From Pareuzebyella sediminis (lineage in GTDB: Bacteria > Bacteroidota > Bacteroidia > Flavobacteriales > Flavobacteriaceae), in contig NZ_VTZS01000005.1 of NCBI RefSeq assembly GCF_008367235.1, forward strand, positions 124,001 through 188,000: DNA of 64,000 nucleotides. Direction: 5' to 3'. Positions 36,267-45,176 of this stretch are shown piece by piece (within the stretch, counting starts at the first letter, position 1; each line of letters opens with the position of its first letter). Under the pieces are notes generated by a model. That model worked only from the letters and a program-made list of their open reading frames with translations. It was not told where the DNA came from and did no database searches. A program made the translations under genes and the position numbers.

Positions 36267-36716
36267 CTATTGATTTCCAGATGGAGGTGGAATAGCCATA
36301 TCATAATTAGGTGCCGTTGCCAAAACTTTTTCAATAATTTCAGGACTGACCGATTTTTCAATCGCATTGTTCTCATTCTCTGGCACACCAAAAGTGGTAA
36401 AGAATTCGGAAAAGCCTTTCGGACTATGTATGTTTACCCACGTACAAGGCCTTTCACTAGTGTTTGAAAAAGTATGTAAAGTGCCTGGCGGTATATCGAT
36501 CGATTCCCCCGCTGTAAAAGTTTTGGTCGTACCGTTGATCATAAACTCCATTTCACCCTCTAAAATCAAAAACGATTCTTCGTAGTTGCTGTGAATGTGA
36601 GGTGGAGGTCCTTGTGATTTAGCAGGAGTTTGAAAGTGCGCGAGATCGTAATTACCCGAAGTTGGATGTAGGTTGACCTTATGTCCTAGAATCCATAAAG
36701 GTTGGTTATTTTTCAT
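36267..36716 (-). CDS. Cupin-fold protein
   Basis: 149 residues with a single cupin barrel: metal-site block PPPHIHSNYEESFLILEGEMEF (His, His, Glu) followed by DIPPGTLHTFSNTS with the second-motif His. Function unknown; such proteins can be dioxygenases, isomerases or small-molecule sensors. It diverges from the TetR gene across a 71-base gap with matching operator-like repeats, so it is a probable TetR target. Confidence 0.82.
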   Translation of the reverse strand: MKNNQPLWILGHKVNLHPTSGNYDLAHFQTPAKSQGPPPHIHSNYEESFLILEGEMEFMINGTTKTFTAGESIDIPPGTLHTFSNTSERPCTWVNIHSPKGFSEFFTTFGVPENENNAIEKSVSPEIIEKVLATAPNYDMAIPPPSGNQ

Positions 36717-36719
36717 TTA

Positions 36720-36787
36720 TGAGATTTTTGTCTCACAAGTATAATTACAAATTTTCTAATTACAAAATTTTATAAGACATTTGTCTC
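36720..36787. promoter_or_regulatory. Operator-like repeats between cupin and TetR genes
   Basis: The octamer TTTGTCTC occurs twice (36727-36734 and 36780-36787). The first copy lies in an inverted repeat TGAGA/TCTCA (36720-36735) and the second in AGACA/TGTCT (36775-36786), directly against the GTG start of the TetR gene. Between them TAATTACAAA is repeated at 36742 and 36757, a 15-base period. Confidence 0.55.
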
Positions 36788-37387
36788 GTGAAAAAGGAAC
36801 ATTTGCTTTCCGGAAGAAAAAGACAGAAGCTGACGACCCGTAGAAAGATTCTACAGGCGGCCAACGAACTGTTGAAATCAAAACGTACGCTAAGTATGGA
36901 GGCCATTGCTTCCAAGGCTGGAATTTCAAGGGCAACCGTGTATCGGTATTACTCCAGTACCGATTCAATCGCGACTGAATTGATTTTGCAACTTAATGTG
37001 CCCAGTGGGGATAGTTTGAAGGTGAAGTTCAATAACCAACCCCTAATGGATGCATTATTGGGCATACAGGAAACCTACCTCGATTTTATTTTCGGAAACG
37101 AGATACCCTCAAAAAAGTTTTTGGGAGCCATGCTGTCTTCGTCCGACCCTAAACTTGAAAGGGGCCAAAACCGTATTACGGCCATCCGAAATTTTTTTGA
37201 TGATAATGAGACCGGTCTCAGTGAAGGCGCTAAAAAAAATCTCACGCACGTTGCCGTTCTATTGATGGGCATTGAGGCTATAATGGTCACCAAAGATGTC
37301 TGTAAACTTACCAATGTACAATCAAGGGAAACCTTGCGTTGGGGCCTTGAAATGCTGGTGAAGGGTTGTTTGGCAGAAGATAAATAG
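36788..37387 (+). CDS. TetR-family transcriptional regulator
   Basis: 199 residues. N-terminal helix-turn-helix (about residues 17-62): TRRKILQAANELLKSKRTLSMEAIASKAGISRATVYRYYSSTDSI. The ligand-binding C-terminal part is not similar to a known subgroup. Start is GTG 36788, immediately after the second operator-like octamer, so the protein would block its own transcription when bound there. Likely controls the divergent cupin gene. Confidence 0.9.
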   Translation: MKKEHLLSGRKRQKLTTRRKILQAANELLKSKRTLSMEAIASKAGISRATVYRYYSSTDSIATELILQLNVPSGDSLKVKFNNQPLMDALLGIQETYLDFIFGNEIPSKKFLGAMLSSSDPKLERGQNRITAIRNFFDDNETGLSEGAKKNLTHVAVLLMGIEAIMVTKDVCKLTNVQSRETLRWGLEMLVKGCLAEDK

Positions 37388-37409
37388 ATTGATAAGGTCA
37401 AAAAAATCT

Positions 37410-37455
37410 CGCTAAACCTCTTTTTTCAGTGCCTTTTGGCATATTCCGTTTAGCG
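37410..37455. repeat. Nested inverted repeats between convergent genes
   Basis: Outer arms CGCTAAAC (37410-37417) and GTTTAGCG (37448-37455) enclose a small TGCC/GGCA hairpin. Position between the convergent TetR and acetyltransferase genes suggests a transcription end structure, but no clean T run follows on either side. Confidence 0.4.
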
Positions 37456-37457
37456 TA

Positions 37458-37967
37458 TTATGCCTTGACCAAGCCATACCGATACTCGTCCCAAAATTCA
37501 CCATTTTTGAAGATTGCTTTTTTAGAAATACCTTCCCGCAGAAACCCGTTCTTTTCCAAGACCCTCATCGATCCCAAATTATATTCGAATACCCCGGCGT
37601 AGACACGGACCAAACCTAGTTGTTCGAACGCGTGTGAAACCAATAGTGAAATCGCTTTCGTGGCCAGGCCCTGTCCCCAATACGGTTCACCCACCCAGTA
37701 ACCGATTTCCGCGGATTTTCGATAGATATCTTTTTGCCGTATCAAGCCGCAAAGACCACAAAATTCCCCTTCATAATCAATGACAAATACTACTTCAGTA
37801 TCACTTTGTGCCTGATGTTCGAAAAACTCTTGCGCGTTCTTTTCCGTATAGGGGTGACCAAAAGCATCGCGTACATTATCCCAGATTTTTTTGTTGTTGG
37901 CAAGTTGGGCCATAGGTTTGACATCCGTTTTCCGAAGCTTACGCAAATGTACTTTAACCGCTTGCAT
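37458..37967 (-). CDS. GNAT acetyltransferase, RimJ/RimL-like
   Basis: 169 residues. The acetyl-CoA fold is complete: LRKLRKTDVKPMAQLANN at the start, IGYWVGEPYWGQGLATKAISLLVSHAFEQLGLVRVYAGVFEYNLGSMRVLEKNGFLREGI at the core. Q/GxGxG/A is represented by WGQGLA. The group acetylates protein N-termini or small amines; the substrate cannot be read from sequence. Stands alone, convergent with the TetR gene. Confidence 0.88.
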   Translation of the reverse strand: MQAVKVHLRKLRKTDVKPMAQLANNKKIWDNVRDAFGHPYTEKNAQEFFEHQAQSDTEVVFVIDYEGEFCGLCGLIRQKDIYRKSAEIGYWVGEPYWGQGLATKAISLLVSHAFEQLGLVRVYAGVFEYNLGSMRVLEKNGFLREGISKKAIFKNGEFWDEYRYGLVKA

Positions 37968-38005
37968 GGCCTAAAGTTACGAATGCATGACGTATTATCA
38001 TTTGT

Positions 38006-38943
38006 TCAATGATTTTCAAGGAATTCCATCACAGCCTTATCCACCGCTTCCGGTTGTTCGAAATAGAGGCCGTGGGAAGAGTTCTCAATGGTAATCAATT
38101 CACTCAGTGGCAATAGCCGGTGCAATTCATTTGCAACCGCACCGAACCAGTCGGGGGAAAGGTCTCCTTTTAATAACAGTACTGGAATTTTTAGACTTTT
38201 GATTTAATTGGTATCCAAAGTTACGTTCAATCGGTCATCGCCGCGCCCCAGACCTCTGGTAGATTGTCCATTCAGGCCTGTTTTACCACAGGGGGCACCT
38301 CATCGATGGAAAAACCATCGCCTAAGACTCCTTTTAAGAACCATTCTACTCCCTTTTCGTTGTCATCATCTTGGAAGGCCGTTGCTGCGGACCCCAGATT
38401 CTTTCGTTTAAAAGTATCGAAACTGGCCTTGCCCGCTTCGGAGGCATTTTCCAACAAGGAGATGGCCGGGGGTTCTCCCAATACCATGGATTTTACCGCT
38501 TCGGGATGGTCTAAGGCCATGGTTAGGGCGGTATAGGCCCCATAGGAATGACCTACCAGATTCACTTTTTTTAATCCCATCTTTTGAATCAGTGCGTACA
38601 GGTCATCGGCATGGATCCGGACGGAATAATCCGCGGTTTGATCAAATACCTTTTTGTTCGGCCACGCATAGCGACGGCTGTAGGCAATGACATGGGTGTC
38701 ATTGGAATAGGGTTCCATTCGGGAAATCCAAACCCGGTAATCGCCTACCGTTCCATGTATGAAAATTAAGGGCTCCCCGGAGCCTTGCTCGATGTAATGG
38801 AGTTTTTCCCCGCGGATATCGACCGATTTTGGCCGGTCGACCATGAATGTCTCGGTTTGGGTTTGAGTGCTTTGGTTTTGGGTTTTGCAGGCGGTAAAAC
38901 TTATTGAAAGGAAGAGTAACAGAATTAGTTTTAAGGTTTTCAT
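38006..38943 (-). pseudogene. Disrupted exported alpha/beta hydrolase
   Basis: The N-terminal 223 codons are intact: signal peptide, oxyanion-side FIHGTVGDYRVW and nucleophile elbow GHSYGA. Then TGA stands near 38270 where a Trp is expected. The frame resumes with MDNLPEVWGAAMTD, a one-base loss near 38235 shifts it, and TAA interrupts it again near 38213. Beyond these, IKSLKIPVLLLKGD (catalytic acid) and IENSSHGLYF (catalytic His) are still recognisable down to a stop at 38006. Three independent lesions before the acid and His make an active product unlikely. Confidence 0.87.
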
Positions 38944-39108
38944 GGATTGTTCTTATAGTAAAAGGCAATTACCTTGACTCCCGTCCGAACCGAGTCAACT
39001 CTAACTGACCATGATTTGTATGGTACCGGGTAGCTTTTGACCCTTCAGAAAGGAATTTTAATTTTAAAAATATTGTGGTTACGTGAGAAAATCTCCTTGT
39101 ATCATTCT

Positions 39109-39489
39109 TTATTGATCCTCCATTTCCTCCATTTTTTTGCCCACATGCGCAATAACCTCATCAAAGGCCTTCGAGGGATTGAAATCGATGAACTTGATAT
39201 CCTTTTGTACGATAGCCGTATGGCCCGGTGGCAAATAGAACACATCGTTGGCTTGCAGCAATTCCTTGGTTCCGTCGTCGTAGATAATCAGCATTTCCCC
39301 TTCCAAAACGTAGCCCCAGTGTGGACAATGGCAGCTATCGTTGGACAGACCTTCAAGTAAGGGTGTGAAATCGGTGCCTTTGGGCAATTCATTGAAGCAA
39401 ACGGTCATGCCGCCATAATTGGGTTGGGCGCGCATCGTGGTATCGGGTGCCTGCATGGTGGTCGGAATTTTGTTTTTATTGAGTTTCAT
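39109..39489 (-). CDS. Cupin-domain protein
   Basis: 126 residues; the cupin barrel is less canonical than at 36267. The segment CHCPHWGYVLEGEMLIIYDDG replaces the usual HxH(x)E block, and DVFYLPPGHTAIVQKD holds the second-motif His. C-terminal charged tail (GKKMEEMEDQ). It lies 61 bases after the PQQ dehydrogenase gene on the same strand, so it may be co-transcribed with it. Function unknown. Confidence 0.75.
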   Translation of the reverse strand: MKLNKNKIPTTMQAPDTTMRAQPNYGGMTVCFNELPKGTDFTPLLEGLSNDSCHCPHWGYVLEGEMLIIYDDGTKELLQANDVFYLPPGHTAIVQKDIKFIDFNPSKAFDEVIAHVGKKMEEMEDQ

Positions 39490-39550
39490 ACGCTCTGAAT
39501 TTTAGAATTTTCATAAGATTATTTTTGGTTTGCTTTTTTATGGTATCCCT

Positions 39551-41635
39551 CTAATGGCTATTCTGATTATTTTCAATCCTGGATTGCGCAACACTTAAAA
39601 TATAGTTCTTAACGTCGCCAATGTCATCCTCTGAAAGTCTGTCACCAAAATTGGGCATCCCTAGTCCGAGCAATGCTCCTTCCCCGACGATTTGTTGAAA
39701 TGATTCAAAAATCTGTGGTGTAGAGTACGTCAGGTCAGGAATAGACCCACCGCCCCTGTGACACTTGCCACAATAGCGCTGAAACAATTGCCCGCCATGT
39801 TCCAATTCAACCACTGTCGCCTCAATATCCATATCGACCAATTGCTTTTGAGGCTGCTCGGGGAATTCGGGCATTTTGGCTTCACCTCCCAGAACAAAAG
39901 TAAAGAGGGTACCGGGGTTGATCTGATCGGTGAACTTTGACCAAAGCCCTCTGACACCGCCCCATCCCACTAAAATCGAAACATATTGCTTTCCATCAAT
40001 AGCATAGGTAATCGGGGCCGCAATAATTCCTGAATTTAGCGGGAATGACCATAATTTTTTACCCGTCGCGGCTTCAAAGGCTATAAATTCCCCTTCCGCG
40101 TTACCTTGAAATATCAAGTCGTTCGAAGCTAGCACCCCGGCGTTCCAAACGGACTTCTGCCAATAGTTCCACCTCTCCTTTTGGGCAACGGGGTCCCAGG
40201 CGATCAGTTTGCCGAAATTCCTGCCCGACATCGAATCTAAATGCGTCTTGTTTTTTGGATCGAAGCCAATGCCCATGTTCCATGTTCTGGAGTCGTTTAA
40301 AAATCTATAATTTGTAGGTTGGCCATAAAACATGCCCTCTTCGCTGGCCGGGATGTATACGAGTCCGGTTTTGGGGCTATAGGCCATGGGTTGCCAATTG
40401 TGCCCTCCAGAAGCAGGTGGGGAGATTTGGGAATTCATTTTGGGGTACCGTGCAAATTCCGTTTCGACCGGCCGACCCGTTGTTTTGTCAATTTTCTTGG
40501 CCCAATTCGTATACACATAAGGCTCGGCGGATATCAACGACCCATCCGTTCTATCGAGCACACAAAAAAAGCCATTTTTGGGTGCCTGCATCAGCACTTT
40601 CCTTTTCTTGCCATCTATGGACAAATCGGCGAGAATAATATGTTGGGTAGCGGTATAGTCCCAAGAATCACCCGGGGTCGTTTGATAATGCCAGATAAGC
40701 CTTCCATTATTGGGATCGAGGGCTAAAATGGAAGATAGGTACAGGTTGTCGCCTCCGTCGGGACTACGAATATCCCTATTCCAGGGAGAGCCATTTCCAG
40801 TGCCCACATAGAGGAGGTCTAGTTCAGGATCGTACGCCATGGCATCCCAAGGGGTGCCTCCACCTCCGTAGTCCCACCATTCTCCGGTCCATGTCTTGGC
40901 CGCTTCTTCCATAGCCTCGTCTTCAAAGCCGTTTTTCGGATTTCCCGGTACGGTATAAAACCGCCATTGCCGAGCTCCAGTCCTTGCATCATAAGCGGTA
41001 ACATATCCCCTGACACCGAAGTCGGCACCGCCATTACCGATAATAACCTTGCCCTTCACAATTCTTGGGGCTCCGGTGATGGAATAGGGCTTACTTTGAT
41101 CCACCGTTACCACCTCCCATACCATTTGCCCGCTTTTGGCATCAATGGCAATCAATCGGCCATCGAGCGTTCCCACATAGATAGTATCTTCATAAATAGC
41201 TACACCCCTATTAACGACATCACAGCAAACCTTTTCGCCATATTCTTTGGGCACTTGAGGGTCGTACTCCCAGAGCACTTCTCCCTTTCTGGCGTCTACC
41301 GCATACACCTTACTCCATGTTCCCGTAAAGTACATGATACCGTCGGCCACGATCGGGGTAGCCTCCAAACCGCGTTTTGTGCCCAAAACCAAACTCCAGG
41401 CCAGGCCGAGACTGTCCACATTCGAAGCGTTGATTTGATCGAGGGGGCTAAAACGGGTCTCTGAATAGTTACGACCGTAGGAAAGCCATTCTTGGGGCGT
41501 TTCGTCGGCCTGGACCAGGCGGGCATCATCGATGAATTTTATATCTTTATCTGCGTCTATACAGCCCAAGTGCATAAGAAAAACAATGGGGATTAGCAGA
41601 ATTCTTAGGTAAGTTTTTGTTGTTCTAAAATTCAT
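39551..41635 (-). CDS. PQQ-dependent quinohemoprotein alcohol dehydrogenase (lipoprotein)
   Basis: 694 residues. Lipobox FLMHLGC (Cys25). An eight-bladed PQQ propeller (about 45-580) contains the vicinal disulfide pair Cys137-Cys138 (EKVCCDVV), the tryptophan-docking repeats, a GTGNGSPWNRDIRSPDGGDNLY active-site block and SGGHNWQPMAYSP. A C-terminal cytochrome c domain has haem site CGKCH (Cys622, Cys625, His626) and a Met ligand near 660 (GLGMPNFG). This is the type II quinohemoprotein layout, oxidising an alcohol or related substrate in the periplasm and passing electrons to a cytochrome. The substrate is not determined. Confidence 0.92.
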   Translation of the reverse strand: MNFRTTKTYLRILLIPIVFLMHLGCIDADKDIKFIDDARLVQADETPQEWLSYGRNYSETRFSPLDQINASNVDSLGLAWSLVLGTKRGLEATPIVADGIMYFTGTWSKVYAVDARKGEVLWEYDPQVPKEYGEKVCCDVVNRGVAIYEDTIYVGTLDGRLIAIDAKSGQMVWEVVTVDQSKPYSITGAPRIVKGKVIIGNGGADFGVRGYVTAYDARTGARQWRFYTVPGNPKNGFEDEAMEEAAKTWTGEWWDYGGGGTPWDAMAYDPELDLLYVGTGNGSPWNRDIRSPDGGDNLYLSSILALDPNNGRLIWHYQTTPGDSWDYTATQHIILADLSIDGKKRKVLMQAPKNGFFCVLDRTDGSLISAEPYVYTNWAKKIDKTTGRPVETEFARYPKMNSQISPPASGGHNWQPMAYSPKTGLVYIPASEEGMFYGQPTNYRFLNDSRTWNMGIGFDPKNKTHLDSMSGRNFGKLIAWDPVAQKERWNYWQKSVWNAGVLASNDLIFQGNAEGEFIAFEAATGKKLWSFPLNSGIIAAPITYAIDGKQYVSILVGWGGVRGLWSKFTDQINPGTLFTFVLGGEAKMPEFPEQPQKQLVDMDIEATVVELEHGGQLFQRYCGKCHRGGGSIPDLTYSTPQIFESFQQIVGEGALLGLGMPNFGDRLSEDDIGDVKNYILSVAQSRIENNQNSH

Positions 41636-41754
41636 CTAAATTAAATTTTGCCTTATCATAATCATTCTTGCTGATTCCATATCGTGGTCGAAATGTCTTG
41701 TTTGTCCATATTCATAACCGTGTACTTTTAAGTTATTGATGAGTCATTCTGAAA

Positions 41755-42951
41755 TTATCTCGGCTTTTCATCTAAGTCCAGCCCCAACATGCCTTTGGCC
41801 ATGACTTCGCGGGCGAAATAGGTATTTGCTGGATGGATTTTCGCCAATCGGGCATCACGGAAGAGGCGTTCGAAACCAGCCTTGTGAATGAGCCCGGCTC
41901 CGCCCATAATGTCCATCGCGGTATCGGCCACACGCCATGAGCCTTCGGCGGCATGGCATTTGGCGGCCACGATCTTCACGCCCCAGGCGCCGCCGTAATC
42001 CTTGCCCTCGGCGTATTCGCGTACAATGGTATCCAGATGCGGACCGATACCTTCGATTTCGAGCACCATATCCGCCACATCGCGTTGTATGCCGCAATGG
42101 TAGGCCATAGAAGGCCTGCCCAAGGAAATAGAATTTTTCTTCGGAAGTTTGTCCAGTACCGTATCCAAAATTCGTTGGGCCAATGCGTAGTATACATTCC
42201 CAAATCCGAAGAGGGCCCAGGCGAAAATTCCCAAGATGAACCCATCGACACCGGCGAATCCGGCGGCTACCTTACGGGCGATATATTCATCTGGTATGAA
42301 AACTCCGTTAAGTAAGGTATCGTCGGATCGTGTGGCGCGCATGCCCAAGACGTTGTCCCACGTTTTTTTTATCTCATAATTTTCAGTATCTCGGGGCATA
42401 AAAGCATGGATAATCATGGGATTATCAGGGTCGCTATTGTCTTGCCCGTGAAAACCGAGATAGTCCCATACTGGGCTCAGGCTTCCGAACATTTTGTGTC
42501 CCGTGAATTTGTAACCGCCCGCTACTTTTTCTGCGGTGCAGGTCGAATAAAGTCCGGGGCTATCATTGCCGCGTTCCCCATGGCCGGCGGCAAAGACCTT
42601 GCCTTTGCCGGCTTCTTCCAAAACCCATTGTAAGGAGGTGTCTCCGGCCCGCCAGAGGTCGGCCACTAACCCGGTCCAATACACGTGCATGTTAAGGCCG
42701 AGTGCGGTGGGTGCGGCATGGTAGGCCAATTTGCGGGTCAATTTCATGCACTCATCGATTTTCATGCCATAGCCCCCGAATTCTTCAGGCACGGCCATCA
42801 GCAGATAGCCAGACGCTTTGAGTTCGTCGAAATCTTCTTGAAAAAAGAGGTTGTTAGCATCGTAATGGGCAGCCCGTTCGCCACATTTTTCAAAAATGGG
42901 TTCCAATTCTTCGATAAGGATCTTTTTGCTTTTGGTTTCTTCTGATATCAT
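41755..42951 (-). CDS. Acyl-CoA dehydrogenase-like flavoprotein, non-canonical active site
   Basis: 398 residues with the acyl-CoA dehydrogenase fold: N-terminal helices (AVPEEFGGYGMKIDE), middle beta domain (SPGLYSTCTAEKVAGGYKFTGHKMFGS) and C-terminal helices (MDIMGGAGLIHKAGFERLFRDARLAKI). Where acyl-CoA dehydrogenases normally read YEGT with the catalytic Glu, it reads IHPANTYF, so it may instead be a flavin-dependent monooxygenase-like member (SfnB/DszC side of the family). The gene is richer in G+C than its neighbours: 41 of the 60 bases at 41941-42000 are G or C. That hints at transfer. Confidence 0.82.
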   Translation of the reverse strand: MISEETKSKKILIEELEPIFEKCGERAAHYDANNLFFQEDFDELKASGYLLMAVPEEFGGYGMKIDECMKLTRKLAYHAAPTALGLNMHVYWTGLVADLWRAGDTSLQWVLEEAGKGKVFAAGHGERGNDSPGLYSTCTAEKVAGGYKFTGHKMFGSLSPVWDYLGFHGQDNSDPDNPMIIHAFMPRDTENYEIKKTWDNVLGMRATRSDDTLLNGVFIPDEYIARKVAAGFAGVDGFILGIFAWALFGFGNVYYALAQRILDTVLDKLPKKNSISLGRPSMAYHCGIQRDVADMVLEIEGIGPHLDTIVREYAEGKDYGGAWGVKIVAAKCHAAEGSWRVADTAMDIMGGAGLIHKAGFERLFRDARLAKIHPANTYFAREVMAKGMLGLDLDEKPR

Positions 42952-43128
42952 AATTATTTGTTTTTTGGGTTGCTATAATTCGGGTACGGTATCCTATTTA
43001 TTGTCTTCGTTGCATTTCTAGGTTCTTTTTCAAGAGGCCGAACATAGGCGTTTGAAAATGTTTATTGACCCATGAGATATAAGGTTAGATTAAATCTATA
43101 CAGTCGTTCATGCCCAACTGGGCAATAG

Positions 43129-43256
43129 GTAATGACCGAATGGTTTGTTAGTCAAGATTATTTGTTTAATGGGAGAACTTGGTCGACTTGACACAAACAT
43201 ATTTTGACAAAACCGGCATTCAATTGTAAACTACTAAATGAACCCTAGGTCATTAC
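43129..43256. promoter_or_regulatory. Spaced 9-base inverted repeat upstream of the flavoprotein gene
   Basis: GTAATGACC (43129-43137) and its exact reverse complement GGTCATTAC (43248-43256) lie about 110 bases apart in the 323-base gap between the flavoprotein and AraC genes. The word resembles GGTTCATTAC found upstream of the TsdA-like gene at 47791. Nothing else is recognised in this gap. Confidence 0.45.
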
Positions 43257-43274
43257 TGTAAAAATCGGACAAAA

Positions 43275-44120
43275 TCAAGTAATGGCCTGAGTATCAAGAT
43301 AACTCTTTAACATGGGGGAAGTTTCGTGACGTAACGATTTGGGGGCACAATCCATATAATTTTGAAAATCTTTGGCCAGATGGGCCATATCATAATAACC
43401 ACTTTTGTAAGCAATCGATGATAGCGATTCTTCCGGATTGACCTGCATCAGTTTTAAGGCGTTTTCAAACTGCCATATTTTGGCATATGATTTAAAGGAT
43501 ATCCCTACTTTATAAGTGAAATTCCGATGTAAGGTCCTTTCGGTGATATGAAATTTAGAGGTGATATCATTTATAGTGACCTTTCCTTTTTTTGAGGCTA
43601 TAAAATTAACGATATGGTACATCGGGTCATTTTGGTACACTTCTTTTGGGGGAAGCAGTATGTCAAAAAGTATGCTCATACGACCGACCTCATGGTATCG
43701 TAGAGTCCCATTATTTTCGAATTGACCCAGAATCTTCGAATCAGTTAGCCACTTCGATAGCAAAACTTGCTTGTTGACCAGGTTTTTCATGGATGTTTTA
43801 AGCATGTGATGTGCAATCACGGGATGAATTTTGAAAGCATAACCCTTTCCTTTGCCGGTATGGGCCACTTTCAAAGCAACATTGGTAAAAAGTCCTGCCA
43901 AATAAAATCTATAGGGTATGGTTCTGGAGCCTTGATAATTTTGGAATTCAATGGCATAATTTTGGGTGAAAAAATTTAAAATCGAAAATCCATTACGGGG
44001 AAAATAAGTCTCCGCAAGTCCATCAACTTCTACATCCAACACGGCGAACGTAATTTCAAGACCTTTTGAGGTAAAAAGGCCATATTGATAATCGAGCTTT
44101 ATTTTATCCGAATCGAACAA
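43275..44120 (-). CDS. AraC-family transcriptional regulator
   Basis: 281 residues. The N-terminal ligand part (about 1-175) is of the type with FFTQNYAIEFQNYQGSRTIPYRFYLAGLFTN, unlike the sugar-binding cupin arm. The C-terminal double helix-turn-helix (about 185-280) reads ITERTLHRNFTYKVGISFKSYAKIWQFENALKLM ... LSSIAYKSGYYDMAHLAKDFQNYMDCAPKSLR. It lies among minus-strand genes for the flavoprotein, PQQ dehydrogenase and sulfur cluster and probably controls one of them. A repeat motif shared with the TsdA-like gene stands in its promoter region. Confidence 0.9.
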   Translation of the reverse strand: MFDSDKIKLDYQYGLFTSKGLEITFAVLDVEVDGLAETYFPRNGFSILNFFTQNYAIEFQNYQGSRTIPYRFYLAGLFTNVALKVAHTGKGKGYAFKIHPVIAHHMLKTSMKNLVNKQVLLSKWLTDSKILGQFENNGTLRYHEVGRMSILFDILLPPKEVYQNDPMYHIVNFIASKKGKVTINDITSKFHITERTLHRNFTYKVGISFKSYAKIWQFENALKLMQVNPEESLSSIAYKSGYYDMAHLAKDFQNYMDCAPKSLRHETSPMLKSYLDTQAIT

Positions 44121-44221
44121 AATTCTTGAGGTATTGTAACTTGTTAATAAATTAGCTTAGAACGTATTGAATTCCAATACTTTAAATTTAGGGTATCTTT
44201 TGAAATAAAAATGTAAGTTTT

Positions 44222-44248
44222 GTTTCAAACCATGTAACAAATTGCTCA
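44222..44248. promoter_or_regulatory. Shared operator-like motif upstream of the AraC gene
   Basis: GTTTCA-N5-TGTAAC (44222-44238) is a near-palindrome. It runs into TGTAACAAATTGCTCA (44233-44248), which matches TGTAACAAATGGTTCA at 47781-47796 in 14 of 16 positions. Confidence 0.5.
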
Positions 44249-44339
44249 GAAACAAGATTTTAAGGGGATATTCTAGAAATTTTAGTTCAGAAGAAGCAAA
44301 AAATTAATTTTTTGGGAGGTATAAAGGTGAATCCGCCTT

Positions 44340-45137
44340 TTAAAATAGCTCTTTATAAAGTACGAACAGGGCTATGGTCAATACAAACCAACCAAAGCTC
44401 TTTTTAAGCTTTTCGGCTTTAACAAATACCGAAAAATAGCTTCCGAGCAGTATCCCAAAAATTGATAGGAAAGTGAAGCTTAGCAAAAAGAGCCAGTTGA
44501 TTTGAAGATTTCCGACGTCGCCCAAAAAACCGATCAACGACTTTAGGGCAATAATAAACAAGGAAGTCGCTATAGCTTCCCTCATGGGTAGTTTCAGTAA
44601 AAATACAAGGGCGGGAATAATTAAAAAACCGCCTCCTATACCAACAATACCGGTGATTGCCCCGACTAAGGCGCCTTCCAAAAATAAAAACGTAGCGTTG
44701 CATTTTATCCTACCTTCAAACCCGACCTTCGGCATGCGTTTGAATATCATCGCGAAGGATGCCGCTAACAACAATAATGCGAACAGCACCATAATGGTCG
44801 TGTCCCTTGAAACTATAAGGTTGCCCCAACGGATCAGTTCATCGGGAAGAACCGGTATCAGAAATCGGCGTACACAGAATACCGCTATAAATGCGGGAAT
44901 GGCAAAGATGAGGGCCAATCGAACATTGATCAGCCCTTTTTTTAAATTCTTCAATGTACTGATGGATGCCGAAGTACCTACCACGAATAAGGAGTAGGCG
45001 GTAGTCGTTACCGGACTTATATGAAAGAGATAGGTAAATATGGGTACGGCCATAAGGGATCCCCCGCTCCCCATGAGCCCTAAAATAAGCCCTACGGCCA
45101 AAGCGCCCACATACCCTAAAATTTGAATTTCTTCCAT
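44340..45137 (-). CDS. TauE/SafE-family membrane permease
   Basis: 265 residues with about eight transmembrane helices. The first half starts GALAVGLILGLMGSGGSLMAVPIF and the second half repeats the pattern as GALVGAITGIVGIGGGFLIIPALVFL. This is the duplicated signature of the sulfite/sulfoacetate exporter family. Given the TsdA-like and DsrE-like genes upstream in the same direction, export or uptake of a sulfur anion is the best guess. It begins 39 bases after the DsrE-like gene. Confidence 0.88.
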   Translation of the reverse strand: MEEIQILGYVGALAVGLILGLMGSGGSLMAVPIFTYLFHISPVTTTAYSLFVVGTSASISTLKNLKKGLINVRLALIFAIPAFIAVFCVRRFLIPVLPDELIRWGNLIVSRDTTIMVLFALLLLAASFAMIFKRMPKVGFEGRIKCNATFLFLEGALVGAITGIVGIGGGFLIIPALVFLLKLPMREAIATSLFIIALKSLIGFLGDVGNLQINWLFLLSFTFLSIFGILLGSYFSVFVKAEKLKKSFGWFVLTIALFVLYKELF

Positions 45138-45176
45138 TGTAGTTTGAAAATTTTAACAGCAAGAACGCCGATGGCT

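Noticed and set aside
40967-41464. Plus-strand 165-codon frame
   Set aside because: Antisense to the PQQ dehydrogenase propeller; no domain.
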